A stretch of 64,000 bases of DNA from Grifola frondosa. Taxonomy: Eukaryota; Basidiomycota; Agaricomycetes; Polyporales; Grifolaceae. This document shows, piece by piece, positions 1 to 13,338 of the stretch. Position 1 is the stretch's first letter. Every line of letters starts with the position of its first letter. Made by a program: the position numbers and the translations under genes. The DNA lies in contig LUGG01000024.1 of assembly GCA_001683735.1 (NCBI GenBank), forward strand, positions 62,001-126,000, in the 5' to 3' direction. The notes beneath the pieces are model-generated. The model searched no databases. It saw only the letters and a list, made by a program, of their open reading frames with translations, and was not told the origin of the DNA.

Positions 1-1490
1 GTGCACCGAGCGAGGATCACGCGAGGCGCGGCGTCTCATGCGCACTCCCCGCAGCGCTGTTTGTCTTTGACTACATCTTGACGTTTGGGGACGAGGTGCA
101 GCACATGTGGCGACGGCGCTTCTCGCCTGCGACGGTCCTCTTCCTGCTAAACCGTTACACCAACTTGGCGGGAACCCTGTTTGAGTTTCTCGTCGAGATC
201 CCGATCCGTACGAACCTTGTGCGTGCCTCATGCATCATGCGCATGTCCTGACGTGTCTTCCCCCCGTGGCTAATACTTTGCTCTCATGGCAGGGGTGAGT
301 CGTCATGCGTTGATGACGTAGTTCTTGCCTCTTATTCTCGAAAATATTCCGCGCATCACAAGCTGTAACGCCGTGGTGCGGACGCTCCAGTGCGAGTTGG
401 TTCTGGCGCAGATTTATTTCGCTGGTACGCAGCATTGAACCTAACGTGACCGCAGTACTTATGGTCGACCAGCATTCTCGTGTTTGCGCGTGTTCGCCGT
501 CATGAATCGCCGATGGCTTCCCGCAGCCGTCGTTTGCGGCGCTGCGATGGTTTCTCCTGTCATAAACACGGTATAATCATTTGTAGAGATGCCTTTCAGC
601 CACATTGATATTTTAATCAGTACATCTATGCCCGGGAAACCCCCATATTTGCCCCATCGCCCTCTCTGGGCTGCGCGGGCCATCTAGACATTACACTGAA
701 ACAATATAACAAGTGAGTGTCGCAGGTGTGCTCGAACATCTAATTTTTACAGAACGCGATGCTTCGCAGCTGTAGGTTGCATCATTGCAGACGCGGAGAG
801 CACGCCGAACTGACCAGCATCAGTAACTATCATCGCGCGGGTGTTCACGATCGTCTGCGATGCGCTCGTCGTCTTTTTCACGATCTTCAAGACCGTCGAC
901 GTCCGGCGCGACGCGTCGTACCTGAACATCCGAGTCGGGCTCGTCGCTCTGACATTACTGCGAGACAGTGAGGCAGCCCGCACTTCTCGCATTCCCGAAG
1001 AATACTGACGCGCATGCATCCTAACGAGGCGTCGTATATTTCGTGTGAGTCCTCTCCTCCGCAGCAGTCCGCCACGCCGAGTCTGAACCGCACACCCAGC
1101 TTCCTGCTCCTGGTCAACCTCGCACAGATCATCCTGTCCTCCCTGAACGTACGTCCCCACCCCAGCGTCCCCTCTCCACCGCAGCCAACTGAATCTCCTC
1201 TCCCAGGGACCCATGGTGGTGTACTTCTTCGTCTCCCCGTTAGTCCCGCTCTCCGCCCGCCTCCACATCGCTGACGCGCACGCAGGCTGACGTCCATGCT
1301 CATCTCGCGCATGATGCTCAACCTCCGCGAGGTGAACCTCGACGACGACGGCGCAGACTTTCCGTCCGTGTTCGTTCCGCAGATCGCAGACGGGGCCGGC
1401 GACAGCGCGGACGAGCTCGCGCTGGACACGCCTACGGACGGCGCGGAGATACCGCTGCGCAGGCTCGGGGATAAGCCCTCGCCAGTGTAG
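1..1490 (+). CDS. DUF6533-domain membrane protein, 3' part (5' end outside window)
   Basis: The first visible exon follows a CAG acceptor near position 54 and encodes LFVFDYILTFGDEVQHMW and then FLLNRYTNLAG. This is the hallmark start of the DUF6533 family, fungal multi-pass membrane proteins of unknown role. Short introns separate further exons at about 365-410 (QCELVLAQIYFA), about 473-570 (AFSCLRVFAVMNRRW, followed by a hydrophobic helix) and about 825-927 (VFTIVCDALVVFFTIFKTV). Then come a tiny RDSVVYF exon, FLLLVNLAQIILSSLN at about 1101-1147, GPMVVYFFVSP at about 1208 and a last exon ending at the stop 1488-1490. The helices alternate with short loops, and the soluble acidic C-terminal tail is typical of the family. 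Exon edges between 570 and 830 are uncertain. The start codon lies left of the window. Function is unknown. Confidence 0.75.
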
Positions 1491-4400
1491 GATGCGGGTT
1501 TTGCGGTGTCGAGATCGAAGGCATCGATGGCCTCGCATGCCGTGGCCATGATGCATGGACGGCGTTGCGTGTCGGCGCGTCGGGGATGCATAGTTGTATC
1601 CGTCGTTCCATGCACGTTTGTACCGGTCGGTCGTGAGTGCGGTGAGCGGGATGCCTGATGCAGGAGCACTGCGCTGTTGGCCGAGAGTAGGGTAGCGAGT
1701 GACCGACTGGCCTTCATGTATGCATGCATCATCGTAGTCTAACGCATATCGACGTCGTTCCGTGCAACCCTCGCATAACGCGTAAATAAGTGTCCAGTAC
1801 CTAGCGCAGCGTCGTGCGGCGCGTGAGCAGCGTGAGGCGAACGGAATGGGTGGGGCGGGCACGGGGAGGATGGCACGGCGCAGTCGCAATGGGGCCTGGT
1901 GTCGGGCCGCTGTATTCCAACACAGGACCCGCCAGTCGCGTCTCCAGCATGCACCAACACATCAGGCATCGCATCGCTAAGCTCTGCATTCGCATCTAAC
2001 TGATCCAGGGACATCCACGATGGCGGGGACGACATAGCATCTGACGGGATTGAGAATGGAGATCTTGACTCGAGGCTGATGCATGATGCATGATGGCTGG
2101 TACCGAGGACGAGATCATGAGAGCGGTTCAGTCGGAGGAACGAGCGATGGCTATATTTAAGTGCACATCTTCTCGTTGGCAGGCACGATTGGAGCCGTGC
2201 TCGCCTCGATACAGCGCATCTCATCGGACGGACCAGCAACGTTGTGGCGGAAGATGCTTGGTGCATGGCATAGCGACGCTCCCGCCTCCTCCTCGCACGG
2301 ACCAGGACCATCGCAGCGTACGTATTTGCGCCCCGGCAAAACGAGCCGCAACATCCTCCCGCGCTCGCTGGGACGCCGCACGCAATCAACGGGAGAACAT
2401 GCCCACCATGCATCATCGCAGCAGCAGGACGGAAATGAACGGCAGATAGTGATAGCAGATGGCGTGATGCGGCACATGGACGGACCTGGAAGACGCCAGC
2501 TGCTGCTGGTTGGGTCGACAGGGCTTCTCGTTAATATTATTGTTACGCCCCTGTTCGCACTCGGGACCACGATCGCGAATCGATCCATGGACACCGACCA
2601 CTCCGACCAGAGCTGCCAGCTGGGAACCACGTACATCTCCCGCCCGCAATGCCCGCACGCCCGCGAATTCCGTCCGCTATTTTCGGGTGCACAGCGCGCG
2701 CACGGGGTGCAGGACATGGCTGAAGAGATTCCGCCCGCTACCCGGGGCGCGGTGCGCGGGACCGTCCAGCGAGCGCGAGTGCTCGGGTGCTGGTGCAAGT
2801 CCTCGGATGTCCGAGCGGGTGCTTCGCGCGATGGATCCGCCCTCTGACGTGACGCCGCTGCGCCAGCGCGCCGGGTTGCTCGCTCGCAATGCTAGTGGCT
2901 CTGGCAGGCTTGGCGGCCGCATTGCTAACAAGATACCGCGCGTGCTTCTCATAGCGAGCCACGGGGCGTGCACGCGCCACACAACGATCCGTGGCACGAG
3001 CAAGCGCTCGGACCTACCGCACCCACAGCGGACACCACGCCTGTGCGCGAAGCCGTCTTCTCCTCGACGGTGCGAGAGCGATAGTACCGGATACCGGATC
3101 TCGAGACACAGAACCGCAGCGTCCTACCCATGGGTGCGTTTCACAGGTGGAACCGCGTGTACGTGTAAGCGGAGACGCCTTCGGCAGGTTGGCAGAACGC
3201 TAACGCTAACACCAACACTAATTGACTGGCCCGGACAGGCCCCGCAGGGCTGGGGCGCGATGCACACATCCGGGCGAATCTGGAGTCTATCCGCAGAGGA
3301 GAAACTGGGCCGCAGCGCGGGTGCAGAGCAGGCCAATGGCGGCGGCGTCGCATGTGATGCGATAAGAGTGTGTCTCCCAGGTCCTTCCTGTTCGCACCGG
3401 GGGAGAGTATCGATAGGAAGCGTGTGCGCGGCCGACTTGAGCAGCGCTGCAGGTGTGAGAGCACTGGTGCGAGCACCCGTTTTGGCGGACGGGTTGCCGC
3501 TGGGATAGAGTTGCGACGCAGCGTTGGGAGCCCGAGGAAGGACGCACGCTTCTGACGCGAACGCTGGAACGCCTTGCCGTTGCGCTGGGTCTTCCCGGAG
3601 TCCGTCGACACGAACGCACGTCCGCGAGTACAGCGTCACGCGAATGCGAATGACTCAATGATGTGCACGAGAAGCAGTACTGGCAGATGGGCCGGACAAT
3701 GAACTACACAAGGCTGCAGGCACATGGCCCAGCCTCCTGCGCGCAGAGCACTGATCCGGATGTCGTAAAATGAAACATTCGAAAATAGACCGCCTTGTGC
3801 GGCAGTTTGATGTCCCCCGGGCCCTCGCTTCGCTGACGTGTCTGAAGGCCGCACTATGGAGCCAACCTAGTCCTGGAATCTTCTTGCCTGCGAACGATGT
3901 CAATATACGAGTCCGGGTAGGTTCCACGAAACTATAGGCTTATCTCGTCGGCCCAGGCCGGACATCGAGTCACAGAAGCTCGCGCCGCTCGCGAGCAGAG
4001 AAACATGGTGTAGAATGCAACCGGCGGAGTAACCAGCACGGGCGTGCGCCAGAGACTGGACAGTGGTTGGACAATAAAATATCTATCGGTGCCTCTGTCA
4101 TGTGAACGGAACGATAGCCGTAGGCACACATTGCTCGTACCGTCGCATCGCAGATTTGATACAGTTTGATGCAAGAACCGAGAACGAGATGTGGCTCGTT
4201 AAGTCTCTGTCGCGATCTTTGCTAGACTGGCGGAGAACAATTGTCTGTACTCGCAGGAACTCACAGAGGCTCACAGCTACTCACCGACACAGCTGCCGCG
4301 CAGTGCCCATTGGCGTAAAGTGTCTCCATCACGGAATGCCACTAGCGCGAGACTGCGGCGCAGTGATAGCCATCTTCTTCATTATGTCCATCACCCATCA

Positions 4401-6474
4401 TCGAACCTTGAGTCATTAATATTGTCAGTGATCAACCTTGATTATTATCAATTATTATATATAATGCGCACAGGAATATTATTCTCAGAATAGAACACCC
4501 AACATCGATAGTCTGCATATGGTATCTTGTGCAAAGTTCTAAATCTGGCATGCAGGATCCAACGGTCGGTGGTAGCCCGTCGCGGCCGTCCTTCAGTTAC
4601 CGGAAGGCTCTTCGCGCACGCGTGCGATGCGATGGATAACGCACGGGCAGGGATCGGACGCAACGCACTGGCTCCTGCGCCATCCCCCTCCTCCGCGGAC
4701 ATGTACACGGACTCGCGGAAACGCGTTCGCCGCACCGGGCACGCAACGCCACAGCCCCAGCCCCGCACCTCGCCCACACGAGAGAGATCCAGCGTGTATA
4801 GGTAAAACGATCTTCGCCCCTACGGCGTCGATAGAAGCTGAGCTGGGGTCCGCAGATGGGTGTGGTGTGTGTATTAATATTGCGAGTACTGGAGGCAGCG
4901 AGGCGTGCGGATCGCGCCGCGATGGGAATGCGGGGGGCCTCGCCGTTCTCCTGGAGCTCGTCCGCACACGCAAATCAGCGGAGAATCTACAGAGCACCGC
5001 GCGATAGCATCTGCGTGCGCCAGCGGACGGGCCCACGGACGGACGCATACATGACGGCCGGGTCGGCCATGCACAAAGTATCTTGAAAAGAAACATCGGA
5101 AGAGGCACGTGTGATCCGGCGCAGCGGAGGGCGCAGGGCTCCGGCAGCGATCATCAGCGAGCTGAAACGATGTAATCAAATTTCGGACGTGTGTTGGGAT
5201 TGTTGGGATGTTGCATTGTGTGGCTCGTGGAAGGCTCCCTAGAACGCTGCGGGCGCACCGCCGAGAACACCGAGCTGCAGGTGACCCGGACCCTGGTTCC
5301 TACAAGTTACCACATGCGGGCCGATGGGGCCCCTCGGGCGGCTCTTCGTCGCGCCGTGGACGTAACGAACCTTCTCGGATGGCCGTGAGGAGCGATATAT
5401 TCGACCACCCGCCGATCCAACGCTTTCTGCTCTGTATTGCGAAGGCGCGAGCATGCACGGGGCCTGGTGGGCGATCACTGACCGAGCAGATCAATGCACA
5501 CGGTTGCGCGCGAATGCGCACGGGTGCGCAGGAATGCGCACTATTAGGAGGTCACGGCGACGGCTTCTCAATGCGATTTGCAAGGCACGCAGAGAGAGGG
5601 CTCGACGCGATACAATATTAGAGCGCGGGGAAGCCAGAGGCCGGCTTCTCACCCAGTGCACGACGTACATACGGTGGCATTACTCGGTGACCCACCGCTC
5701 CAAGCCTCCGATGCTCAGCTGGTAGTCCGCGACTCCCAGTTCGTGCTATCTGCAGCACCACGTGTGCCTGAGAGCGCGTCCTTCTCCCGCCGAGCCGGGA
5801 CGCGCGCTCGAGCGAATATGTGCGCTGTTGTGACGCAGCGACGGCACGGAGGCCTACCTATGTTTGGCCGTGGTATGGCGCATGCCGCGATATGAGAACG
5901 GCGAACCGTCTACGTGGCGCGGCGAAGATCAGCGTGGAGGATGGGGCCAGAACGTACTTGTGGGGAAGTACTAATAGAATGCAGGCTGGCGCGAGTCCTA
6001 TGAAGTCATTAGCGGCGACCATGTCGATGCTCGCCTGTGACCCAAGCTCACGACGGTGTGGCGTACCGCGGGTCCTGTGGGATGCTGGAGATGGGAAGCG
6101 TTATTATTACGCTCCGACGTCACGGTTGTCGTGCCCCAGGCCGTAGTCATGTCGTGGCGCATATTCAACTTCGATGCAAACTTTGATGCAACCAGTAGAA
6201 AACCACCGGTGCACCCCGTAAAACTACGGAGGCGGGCCGGGGTGCTTATGTAACGCCGTGGTTCATGATCATCCCCTACGAGAGTCCTCGCCATCTGGAG
6301 CTACGGTCATGCATAGCTGCACTAGTGAGGGCGCACGGGCGAGGGACGTTCATGCAACGCAGCGGTATACTGAAACTGGGATACTGTCACACCGGGGATT
6401 TACGTTGGACGGTCATTTCATTATCATGGCCAATCTCCTGGTGTCGAGCTCCTCCAAGTACTACTGAGACAAAC
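1491..6474. other. Long stretch without a supportable gene
   Basis: About 5 kb of moderately GC-rich sequence. Open frames on both strands are short, overlap one another and match no family I recognise. I see no run of exons that can be joined by GT-AG introns into a conserved protein. Small local repeats of GCGCA(A)TGCGCA type occur near 5500-5540. It may hold lineage-specific or decayed sequence; I see nothing more specific. Confidence 0.5.
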
Positions 6475-6898
6475 ATGAACTCGCCAAATCGCTGGTGGGC
6501 ATCGATCTGGCGAACAAGGGATTCATGATTTACGGGCGAGTAAGCTGTGTTCTCCATCTGTCCGTTGTAGCTGAGCTGGCTGAGCGCGCACCAAATCGGT
6601 TGCGCGGCTGTTCACCACGATCGCTGAGATCGAAAATCGGGCGGAGGCGCCGGGTGGAGGCAAACAAATCGCCAGAAAATGCGAGATCCACAACATTCGA
6701 GCCGAGCAAATGTCCCAGATGAGGGAGGAGCTAGTGGCGAGTGGAATCTGGAGAAATCTCGTGGATTCGTGCACGAATATTAATGACAGACGACCGGTGA
6801 CAGGACGATTTGGCTGGAGCAAACATTGCGACTCGGATGAAGAAGCTTCCGGATTTGGGGATTGTGGAGCCGGGGAGGTGGACGAGCGGCAGCAGTGA
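6475..6898 (+). pseudogene. Orphan coding-like stretch, possible gene remnant
   Basis: Two adjacent open segments on the plus strand read like real protein. The first, around 6475-6540, encodes HELAKSLVGIDLANKGFMIYG. The second, about 6582-6898, encodes roughly 100 residues including IAEIENRAEAPGGGK, QMSQMREELVASGIW and an acidic DSDEEASGFGD tail before a stop at 6896-6898. Between them lies a GTAAG donor-like site and a CTGAG acceptor-like site only about 45 nt apart, but the phases do not join cleanly. I do not recognise the family and find no clear upstream exons. It could be the 3' end of an unannotated gene, a decayed copy, or chance. Confidence 0.3.
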
Positions 6899-7305
6899 AA
6901 AGAGTACGTATTGTGCACTGAATGTTGCAGGTTCGTCTTCGTTTGACGGTCTTCGTTTGACAACAGTCCAGGGTACCAGCCGTGCTAGCCGATCTGAGGG
7001 TACACACAGCTGATGCGGAAGATGCCTGCGATCCGTCGAACATCCAAGTACTGTTGGTGCACTGGCCATGCCATGGCATCTATCTATGATTTTGTAAGAG
7101 ACATGTGTGCACCGAAGAGAAGGATCGTGGCTCGCAATTTCAGCCGGCGTCATCAAACTACTTATATTGGGCCATAGCTGGCGATACCCCTGCTCCATTC
7201 TCAGCCATTCGACGCCCCCTCCCCGGTACTCACAACCGCTCGCGCTCGTCCCTATCGCTGGTGTGAACTTATCCCAACATTGTCCCGTCCATTGTCGCCG
7301 TCCCT
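6899..7305. other. Intergenic / 5' region of the next gene
   Basis: Upstream sequence of the Ser/Pro-rich gene at 7306, becoming pyrimidine-rich from about 7195. That is usual for 5' leaders in basidiomycetes. No gene seen. Confidence 0.4.
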
Positions 7306-8811
7306 ATGGCAGCTATTGCCCACTTTGCTCAGCCGGATCCCGGCTCCTCCTCAGCCTACTCTTCCTCTTATGATTCCTCCCTCCTCCAGTGGCCACAGTC
7401 CCTCGGCACCGTCACCAATGCAGACCAACCGTATCTCGTCGGTCCCGGCTCATCGTACGTATGGGACACGCAGGAACCCATTCATCCCTCCTCGTCCTAC
7501 TCGTCGTCCTCGCATCAGTCGTCTTCCTCCTCATTCCCTCCGCCCCCGTCGTTCCAGCCACACCTCCCGTCGCCGTCATACCACCCTCCCTCATATACCC
7601 CCTCGTCAGACTACCAGCCTCCACCCTACCAGCCGTCAAGCACCTACTCGAACGCACATTCCTCATCGCATGCCTCCAACTCGTACCCCCCCCACTACCC
7701 CGAGTCATCGCAGCGGACCGTGCTCACTGGTGCCGCACACCCTGCTAGCAGCGGCGTCCACCCTTCCGCACTGGGCGGTCGATCGTACTTTTCCGGCACC
7801 CGATCGTATACCTCCCTTGCAGCATCGTCCACCACACCCCGTCTCGAGCGCGCCACCTGGGACTCGGCCGAGCTCTACACCATCGAACCCGCGACCGAGC
7901 CCGCCCCGCGCCAGCCGTCCCCGCACGTGAACGTCAAGGAGGAAGACACCGACTGCGCCGGCGCGTTCATCTTCGAGCTCGCGCCCTCCGAGCCCACCTG
8001 CGACACCATGCCCGAGGTCCCCCTCCGCGCGACGCAGGCGCCCCCCGCGATGCGCAAGATGATGACCTCGTTCCGCCTCGACCCCTTCGCGATGCACAAC
8101 GGCATCCGGAGCGCGGCGGTCGCCGCGGGCCCCGGGGGCGTCGAGATCGGGCCCCTGCGCGAGGAGCCCGTCATCATCGAGTGGCAGGTGCACCTGGACT
8201 TCCCGCTCGTCCCGCAGGACGACGTGCCCGCACAGGTGCTCCCCCGCGCCGCCGCGGCTGGGCCGCGCAACGCCGCGCGTCGCCCGCGCTCGCGTACCCG
8301 CTCGACGAGGAGGCCGAGGAGGACAGGTGGGAGGCGCCCGCATCGCTCGAGTACACCGCGTTCAGCTCGCCGGGAGACAGCCCCGAGTTCGAGCCGCTCA
8401 TGACCCCCGCGCAGTCGCTCAACTGGAGCATGCGGTATCAGCCTACTGGCAGCATCGGCGAGCACGCAGCATACCCGCTGCGTATGGGCGGGGGCAGGGG
8501 AAGGGCGGCGGGCGCGCAGGACCAGTATGTTGAGTACGACATGTATCGCTCGGCGCCGGCGCACGCGCACGCGCACGCGCATTCGCGGCACAATGAGTTC
8601 CAGGACTATTTCCCGCCGTCCAATTCTTGGTATCGTGAGTCGCCCGTTTTTTCCGTGCATTTCCGAGCTGACCAGCCTGCGGCATTGCAGGTTCGCCGTG
8701 AACTCGGCAGAAAATCCTTGCCATTTTGCTGTTTCGCGCCCTCCGCAACGAGATAAAATTTATGATGCTTTCTGCTGCTCCTTCACCGCTGTTGTTTCTT
8801 TCTTGGTTTAG
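7306..8811 (+). CDS. Ser/Pro/Tyr-rich conserved fungal protein of unknown function
   Basis: The ATG at 7306 opens a frame of over 300 codons. The first about 150 residues are low-complexity Ser/Pro/Tyr (SSSYSSSSHQSS, PSYHPPSYTPSSDYQPPPYQ). A better conserved-looking core follows at about residues 240-305, with PAMRKMMTSFRLDPFAMHNG and GPLREEPVIIEWQVHLDFP. The reading then continues in a different frame (AYPLDEEAEEDRWEAPASLEY, NWSMRYQPTGS, FQDYFPPSNSWY). An ordinary intron at about 8638-8690 joins SNSWY to a last exon ending at the stop 8809-8811. The frame change falls within 8226-8290 without a good intron and is equivalent to one missing base, for example in the CCCCC run at 8234-8238. A HAHAHAHSRH run is encoded by a CGCACG repeat at about 8557-8583. 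The lack of known catalytic motifs and the acidic, disordered character suggest a regulatory or scaffold role, but that is inference. Confidence 0.6.
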
Positions 8812-10349
8812 AATTTCTTGGGGTTCGAACGCCATATGCTCGTCCCGTCATGCCATGCCTCACTCACGAATACCCCCACACACGTACATCCCTGTTGTCC
8901 GTATTAGAACATATCCCCGCAGCGGACAATCTGCGAGAACGTAGTTGATCAGTCAGTCTGTATATTCAATGCACATATGTAGATATCCGGGCACCGCTGG
9001 TGCTTTTGTAGCGTAACACTCATGCAGCACAATATACCGCGCGTTTTGCTTCTCGCTCGAGCGGCGTTTCGTGGGCACGGCGTTTTGAGGCCAACCTCCT
9101 GGGCAGTTGTCCTTGAGAACTCGACTGTCGCGCGCGGTAGACCAGCATGTCATGTGCGACGTCGGCTAAGGATATTGAACGTTAAGCTACAGGCAAACAC
9201 ACTAGTATACATCTCAGTGATTGGGTGGCGAAGAGAGCCCGAGAATATGGCGGCCATTCACCTTACTCCGTTCGATAGTTTTGAGCGGCAGCGACGCCCG
9301 CAGCTATAGTGTCTTATTGAGCCCAGAGACTTTTCTGATCCAACATTGTCCTAGGCGGAGCACGAGAAGGGTATCTCGATGGCCCAATCGGCCGCGGTGA
9401 TTTCTACAGGCGGGGGCTCGCGCCGCGAGACGGTAACCAGGTTGCAGCGGAATCGACGTCTTCTGTCACTTGCTCGCGGGTGCAGTCAAGTAAGCGAGCG
9501 GCCTCCTTCGAGATATTTACCGCTTTTGGATAGCTAGACAGCGGTCGTCTCGAAGGCGCGACGGAATATAAGATGGGAAACTGGGAACAGTCGCGTTGAC
9601 CGCCTGCCTTCTACACCGCACCTGGCCACCTGATGGCTCTGCTCGCTGGCCACGGAGAACTTGAGGTGTCGCAGATTCGCGCGCTCATGGGAGTGCGTCA
9701 TGCATCGTGTCCGCGAGGCGAGAGGTAAATTGCCATTAAGGTTTTCATGCGCAGAGAAGGGATAAATTTCCTTCGCGCACGGCGAGGCGTGGTAGGGCGT
9801 GCTTATAAGCGTGCTTATATTACCTCGCATGCGGCGTCCACGCGTGTCTGCACGCGTGCTCTTCTTTTTGCATCCCCGCTCCGGGGCATATGCGAAATCG
9901 ATCGGAGGGCCTAGACCCGGTGACTATCTGTTCAGCGCCAAGGACACGAGTGCTCAGCTCAGCGCACCTGGGCACTCTGGCCAGGCATAATATTCACAGG
10001 GCTGAAAATGCAGGGCAAAAGACGATGGGCGAGGGTTGATGGTCGGATGGTCGGATGGCAATGGATGTGCAGCGGATCTGCAGCAGAGGGGCGCGGAGTT
10101 GGCGGAGGACGTGCCACGTGGAGCGGATCGTCATGGAAGAATCCGGTAGCAAAGGCCACGCGAGCGAGCACGCGACGGTACTGCCATCTCACGCTCGTGA
10201 ACAGCTGTGAACTTCTTCACATCATCTCCTCCATATCCTTCCACACCCCGCCTTTGTCTTCCTCCCCCTAATCCACTTAACCCTCCTCCACCATCCATCT
10301 CTCTGCCCTCTCCATAGTTGTGCCGCTGCTCCCTCCCGAATTTGCATAA
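8812..10349. other. Intergenic region, no gene seen
   Basis: About 1.5 kb between the Ser/Pro-rich gene and the phosphodiesterase gene. Open frames are short and unconvincing on both strands. A short GGTCGGAT direct repeat lies near 10043-10056. The last about 100 bases are pyrimidine-rich (CCTCCACCATCC type) and probably form the leader of the next gene. Confidence 0.4.
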
Positions 10350-12582
10350 ATGGGCGACACGGGTCCCGGCCGGCGACGTAGTGTCGACGTCGGCGGTCTC
10401 GCGCTCGCATTGAGCGACCAAGGTCGGGGTCATGGCTGGGGAGGCTGGGACGAAACGGAGAACGGTGAAACGAGGTACGGCCGCTCTCCGATCGAGCGCT
10501 CGTCGCTGTTGACCGAAGCCCTGCGTGCAGATACGCCGAAGTCCTGATCGACGTTCGCGCGCACACCGAAACCATCGTGAACCAGGAACCAGATCAGCTG
10601 TGAGTCCTCTATTTGCGATCCAATCCATCGCACGGATGCTCATTTGTCGCCGCAGTCCGTCATTTACTGCTTTGCAAGAGGACACCCGCGCTAGACTCAT
10701 CGGCTCTCTGGGCTCCTGGCATTTCGAGCCCCACAAGCTCCCCGAAGAGGAAGTGGTTGCCTGCTCCTACATTCTCTTCGAAGCCTTGTTTCGCATAGAG
10801 GGTATGCTGGACGTAGTCGGAGTGCCTCTGAGTACGTTATTCCGCTGCTACGTGCTGTCTGTCAATTAACATGATATAGGCCGGATTGCTATCTTTCTCC
10901 AACACCTCTGCCAGTTGTATCGCCAGGGTAATACTTACCACAATTTCCAGCACGCCTTGGACGTTTTCCAGGCCATCTACTACTTCTTGTTTTCTGCAGG
11001 CATGGTGCCTTCTGTATCGATATTATTGCAATCGGACGCACGAATGTGGGAACGAAATAGAGAGAATTCTGATCCTCTCATGTCATGCCTTACGAATGGA
11101 GACCTCTTCGCCTTGTACATTGCTGCCGTTGGCCACGACGTTGGTCACCCCGGCCTCACGAACGCATTCATGGTCAGCGATATGAACTCACTTCCCTTCT
11201 TATCTCTCCATCTACTGATACGTTTCCGTGATATAGAGGAATGCCAAAACACCCTTATCGGTGGTCTACGACGATAAATCTGTCCTAGAACAGATGCACT
11301 ATTCTCTTCTGCTGCGAACCATGCGGCATCACAACCTCGGATTCTTGCTCGATCGACCGCACTTGGGGGCGTCTTTCCGACAAATGCTTCTCGGGTCCGT
11401 GCTGGCGACGGACATGGGCGTGCACTACGACTTCATGGCACAGTTCAGGAACCTTATTAACGGCGCGGACGTCTGCTCGCTCCAGCGCAGAGTGCTCGTC
11501 TGTCAAGCGCTGATCAAGTGTGCGGACATCAGCAATCCTGTGCGTGGAGACAACCGCTCATGCATGTTTCTACTAATCGTCGTGACCCGATTAGAGTCGT
11601 CCGTATCTTGTGTCACAACACTGGGCCGCGGCGCTCGAGTCTGAATGGAGCAGCCAATTGCTATTGGAAAAACATTTACAGCTGCCCGCGTCTGTGAAGC
11701 CTTCTGATAGCCGCCTTGCTGAAGCAGGGGGCCAAATCTGGTTTATCACCACCTTTGCGCGTCCTCTCTTTGAGCTAGTCGCGGAAGGTGTTCCTCGTGC
11801 GTGACGTTGTCTCCGATCATTCCGGTATAGTTGTTGACCTTTGTGTTTCAGGAATGGAGGAGTTTGCTCATCAGTGTAGGGAGAACTTGGCCCTATGGGA
11901 GGCTCGATGTGTCGAATTAGCCGCCGAGGCAAATCCTCCAGAGACGACTCCTGGCCTACCTCTCGCATGGCCCAGTCAGCTACCTCGGGATTTCCTGACC
12001 GCGTTCCCTCCAGCCCTTCCAGAGTCTTTCCGTGACGACCACCTCTCTTCATATTACTCCGCATCCGACGCCCGCTCTTTCGACTCGCACAGCCTTTCGT
12101 CGGGGTCATCATCTTCTCCCACCCACTATGAAAGCTGCGAGTCCTCCCTTCCCTCCCCCACGCTCTCCCCGATCGACCCTCCCCTTAACTCGCTCGCGGC
12201 TCTCCTCCCTCGGCTTGAGATCACCGCCTCCCTGACGGCCTCGCGCCCGTCGAGCGTCGCGTCCGTAAGCGCGTGCAGCATCACACACGAGGCGACAGCC
12301 GCGATCCGCGCCGCGTACAAGGCAAGCGTGCGCAAGAAGAAGAGCTTCCACCGCAGCTCGTGGAACCCCAGCCCCGCCACCGCCTCCACGCTCGCCTTCG
12401 CGCACAGCCCGCTCTCGCCATCGCCGCTGGCACAGTCCGCGGGCGACGCACCGATGAGCCCGCCCTCCTCCGCGTCCCCGTCGACCGCCACGCTCTCCCC
12501 GAGCCCGCTCACGCCGGAATCTGCGGCATCGCACACGCGGCCCGTCACGCTCCTCCAGGCGTCCTGCGTGTCCGCGTCGTAA
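10350..12582 (+). CDS. 3',5'-cyclic-nucleotide phosphodiesterase (class I, PDE2-like)
   Basis: The enzyme hydrolyses cyclic AMP to 5'-AMP and so damps the cAMP-PKA pathway. Seven exons join cleanly. The short N-terminus (MGDTGPGRRRS) is spliced over an in-frame intron at about 10474-10532 to RYAEVLIDVRAHTETIV. The catalytic domain has the class I signature GNTYHNFQHALDV, then HDVGHPG, MRHHNLGFLL, ATDMGVHYDFM and CADISNPSRP, and LVSQHWAAALESEW. All metal-binding His/Asp positions of the HD-type fold are therefore present. The last exon begins RMEEFAHQCRENLALWEARC. It runs into a roughly 200-residue Ser/Pro-rich tail with a basic KASVRKKKSFHRSSW patch, ending at 12582. The tail is likely disordered and could be a PKA phosphorylation target, which is inference. 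The family assignment is secure; the start is the first in-frame ATG. Confidence 0.9.
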
Positions 12583-13338
12583 GCGGGGTCCTCGACGACT
12601 TTCACGACCCGCTGTCACGAGGACACGCTATCTGTATTATGCTGTACCTCCCCGCCCATTCGGTCCTCCTGTGTCCTTCGTGCCTCTTCTCACCGCACCC
12701 CCCGTGTCCTCGCCACACGCCCCGCTTCGTTTCCCTGGTCCGCGCATGCGATTCGATTCGATGGACTCGATCGCATGCGCCCGTCGCCTTGCTCTGGGAC
12801 ACTATGTCACGGCTTCTCCAATGCAGTCCACTACCGCTACCACATATATCGCTAGGCCATGTCGTGTCGTTCGCCGACTGCTCGGCTTCCTCGTGAAAAT
12901 TTTCCGTAACATATTGGCCTCTCTGTTGACCGCGCCTCCCGTGTGGTGGAGGCGCGAGGGACGATTACTTCCGATCTATACCCTTAACGTGTAGCAGTAA
13001 CGAGCTCGTAGCTTTGATACACAGAAAATAGCATGTCTTGTTTGTATCCCGTTCGATGAGTTTGCTGGACGAAATTCGTCGACCCTCGGCGTGCACATCG
13101 CACACGTCATGCAGAAGAAAAAGAAATTCATATATAAAGGAACGTTTGGTTTATACGGCATAATCACACAAGATAACTGGATACATGCGGCGATATGAGT
13201 CAAGGGAACGGAACGTCAACGCGATCAAGGCATCATGGACAAAACTGATTATGAAGGAGTGTAGGAGCCTGAGCAGACTAACGAGGAAGCAGAAGATGCA
13301 GAGAAAAGCAAAGCTATTAGGATTAAGATGAAAGAAGC
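12583..13338. other. Intergenic between convergent genes (PDE and NUM1)
   Basis: Shared 3' region of two convergent genes. Nothing coding is supported. A T/A-rich stretch around 13100-13170 could hold poly(A) signals for either gene. Confidence 0.4.

Noticed and set aside
747..1889. Long open frames on the minus strand (380 and 281 codons)
   Set aside because: They are antisense shadows of the GC-rich DUF6533 exons, have Arg/Cys-rich nonsense composition, and conflict with clear exons on the plus strand.
12109..12618. Minus-strand open frame under the last PDE exon
   Set aside because: Its Gly/Arg-rich composition is the antisense of a Ser/Pro-rich tail; no start context or homology.
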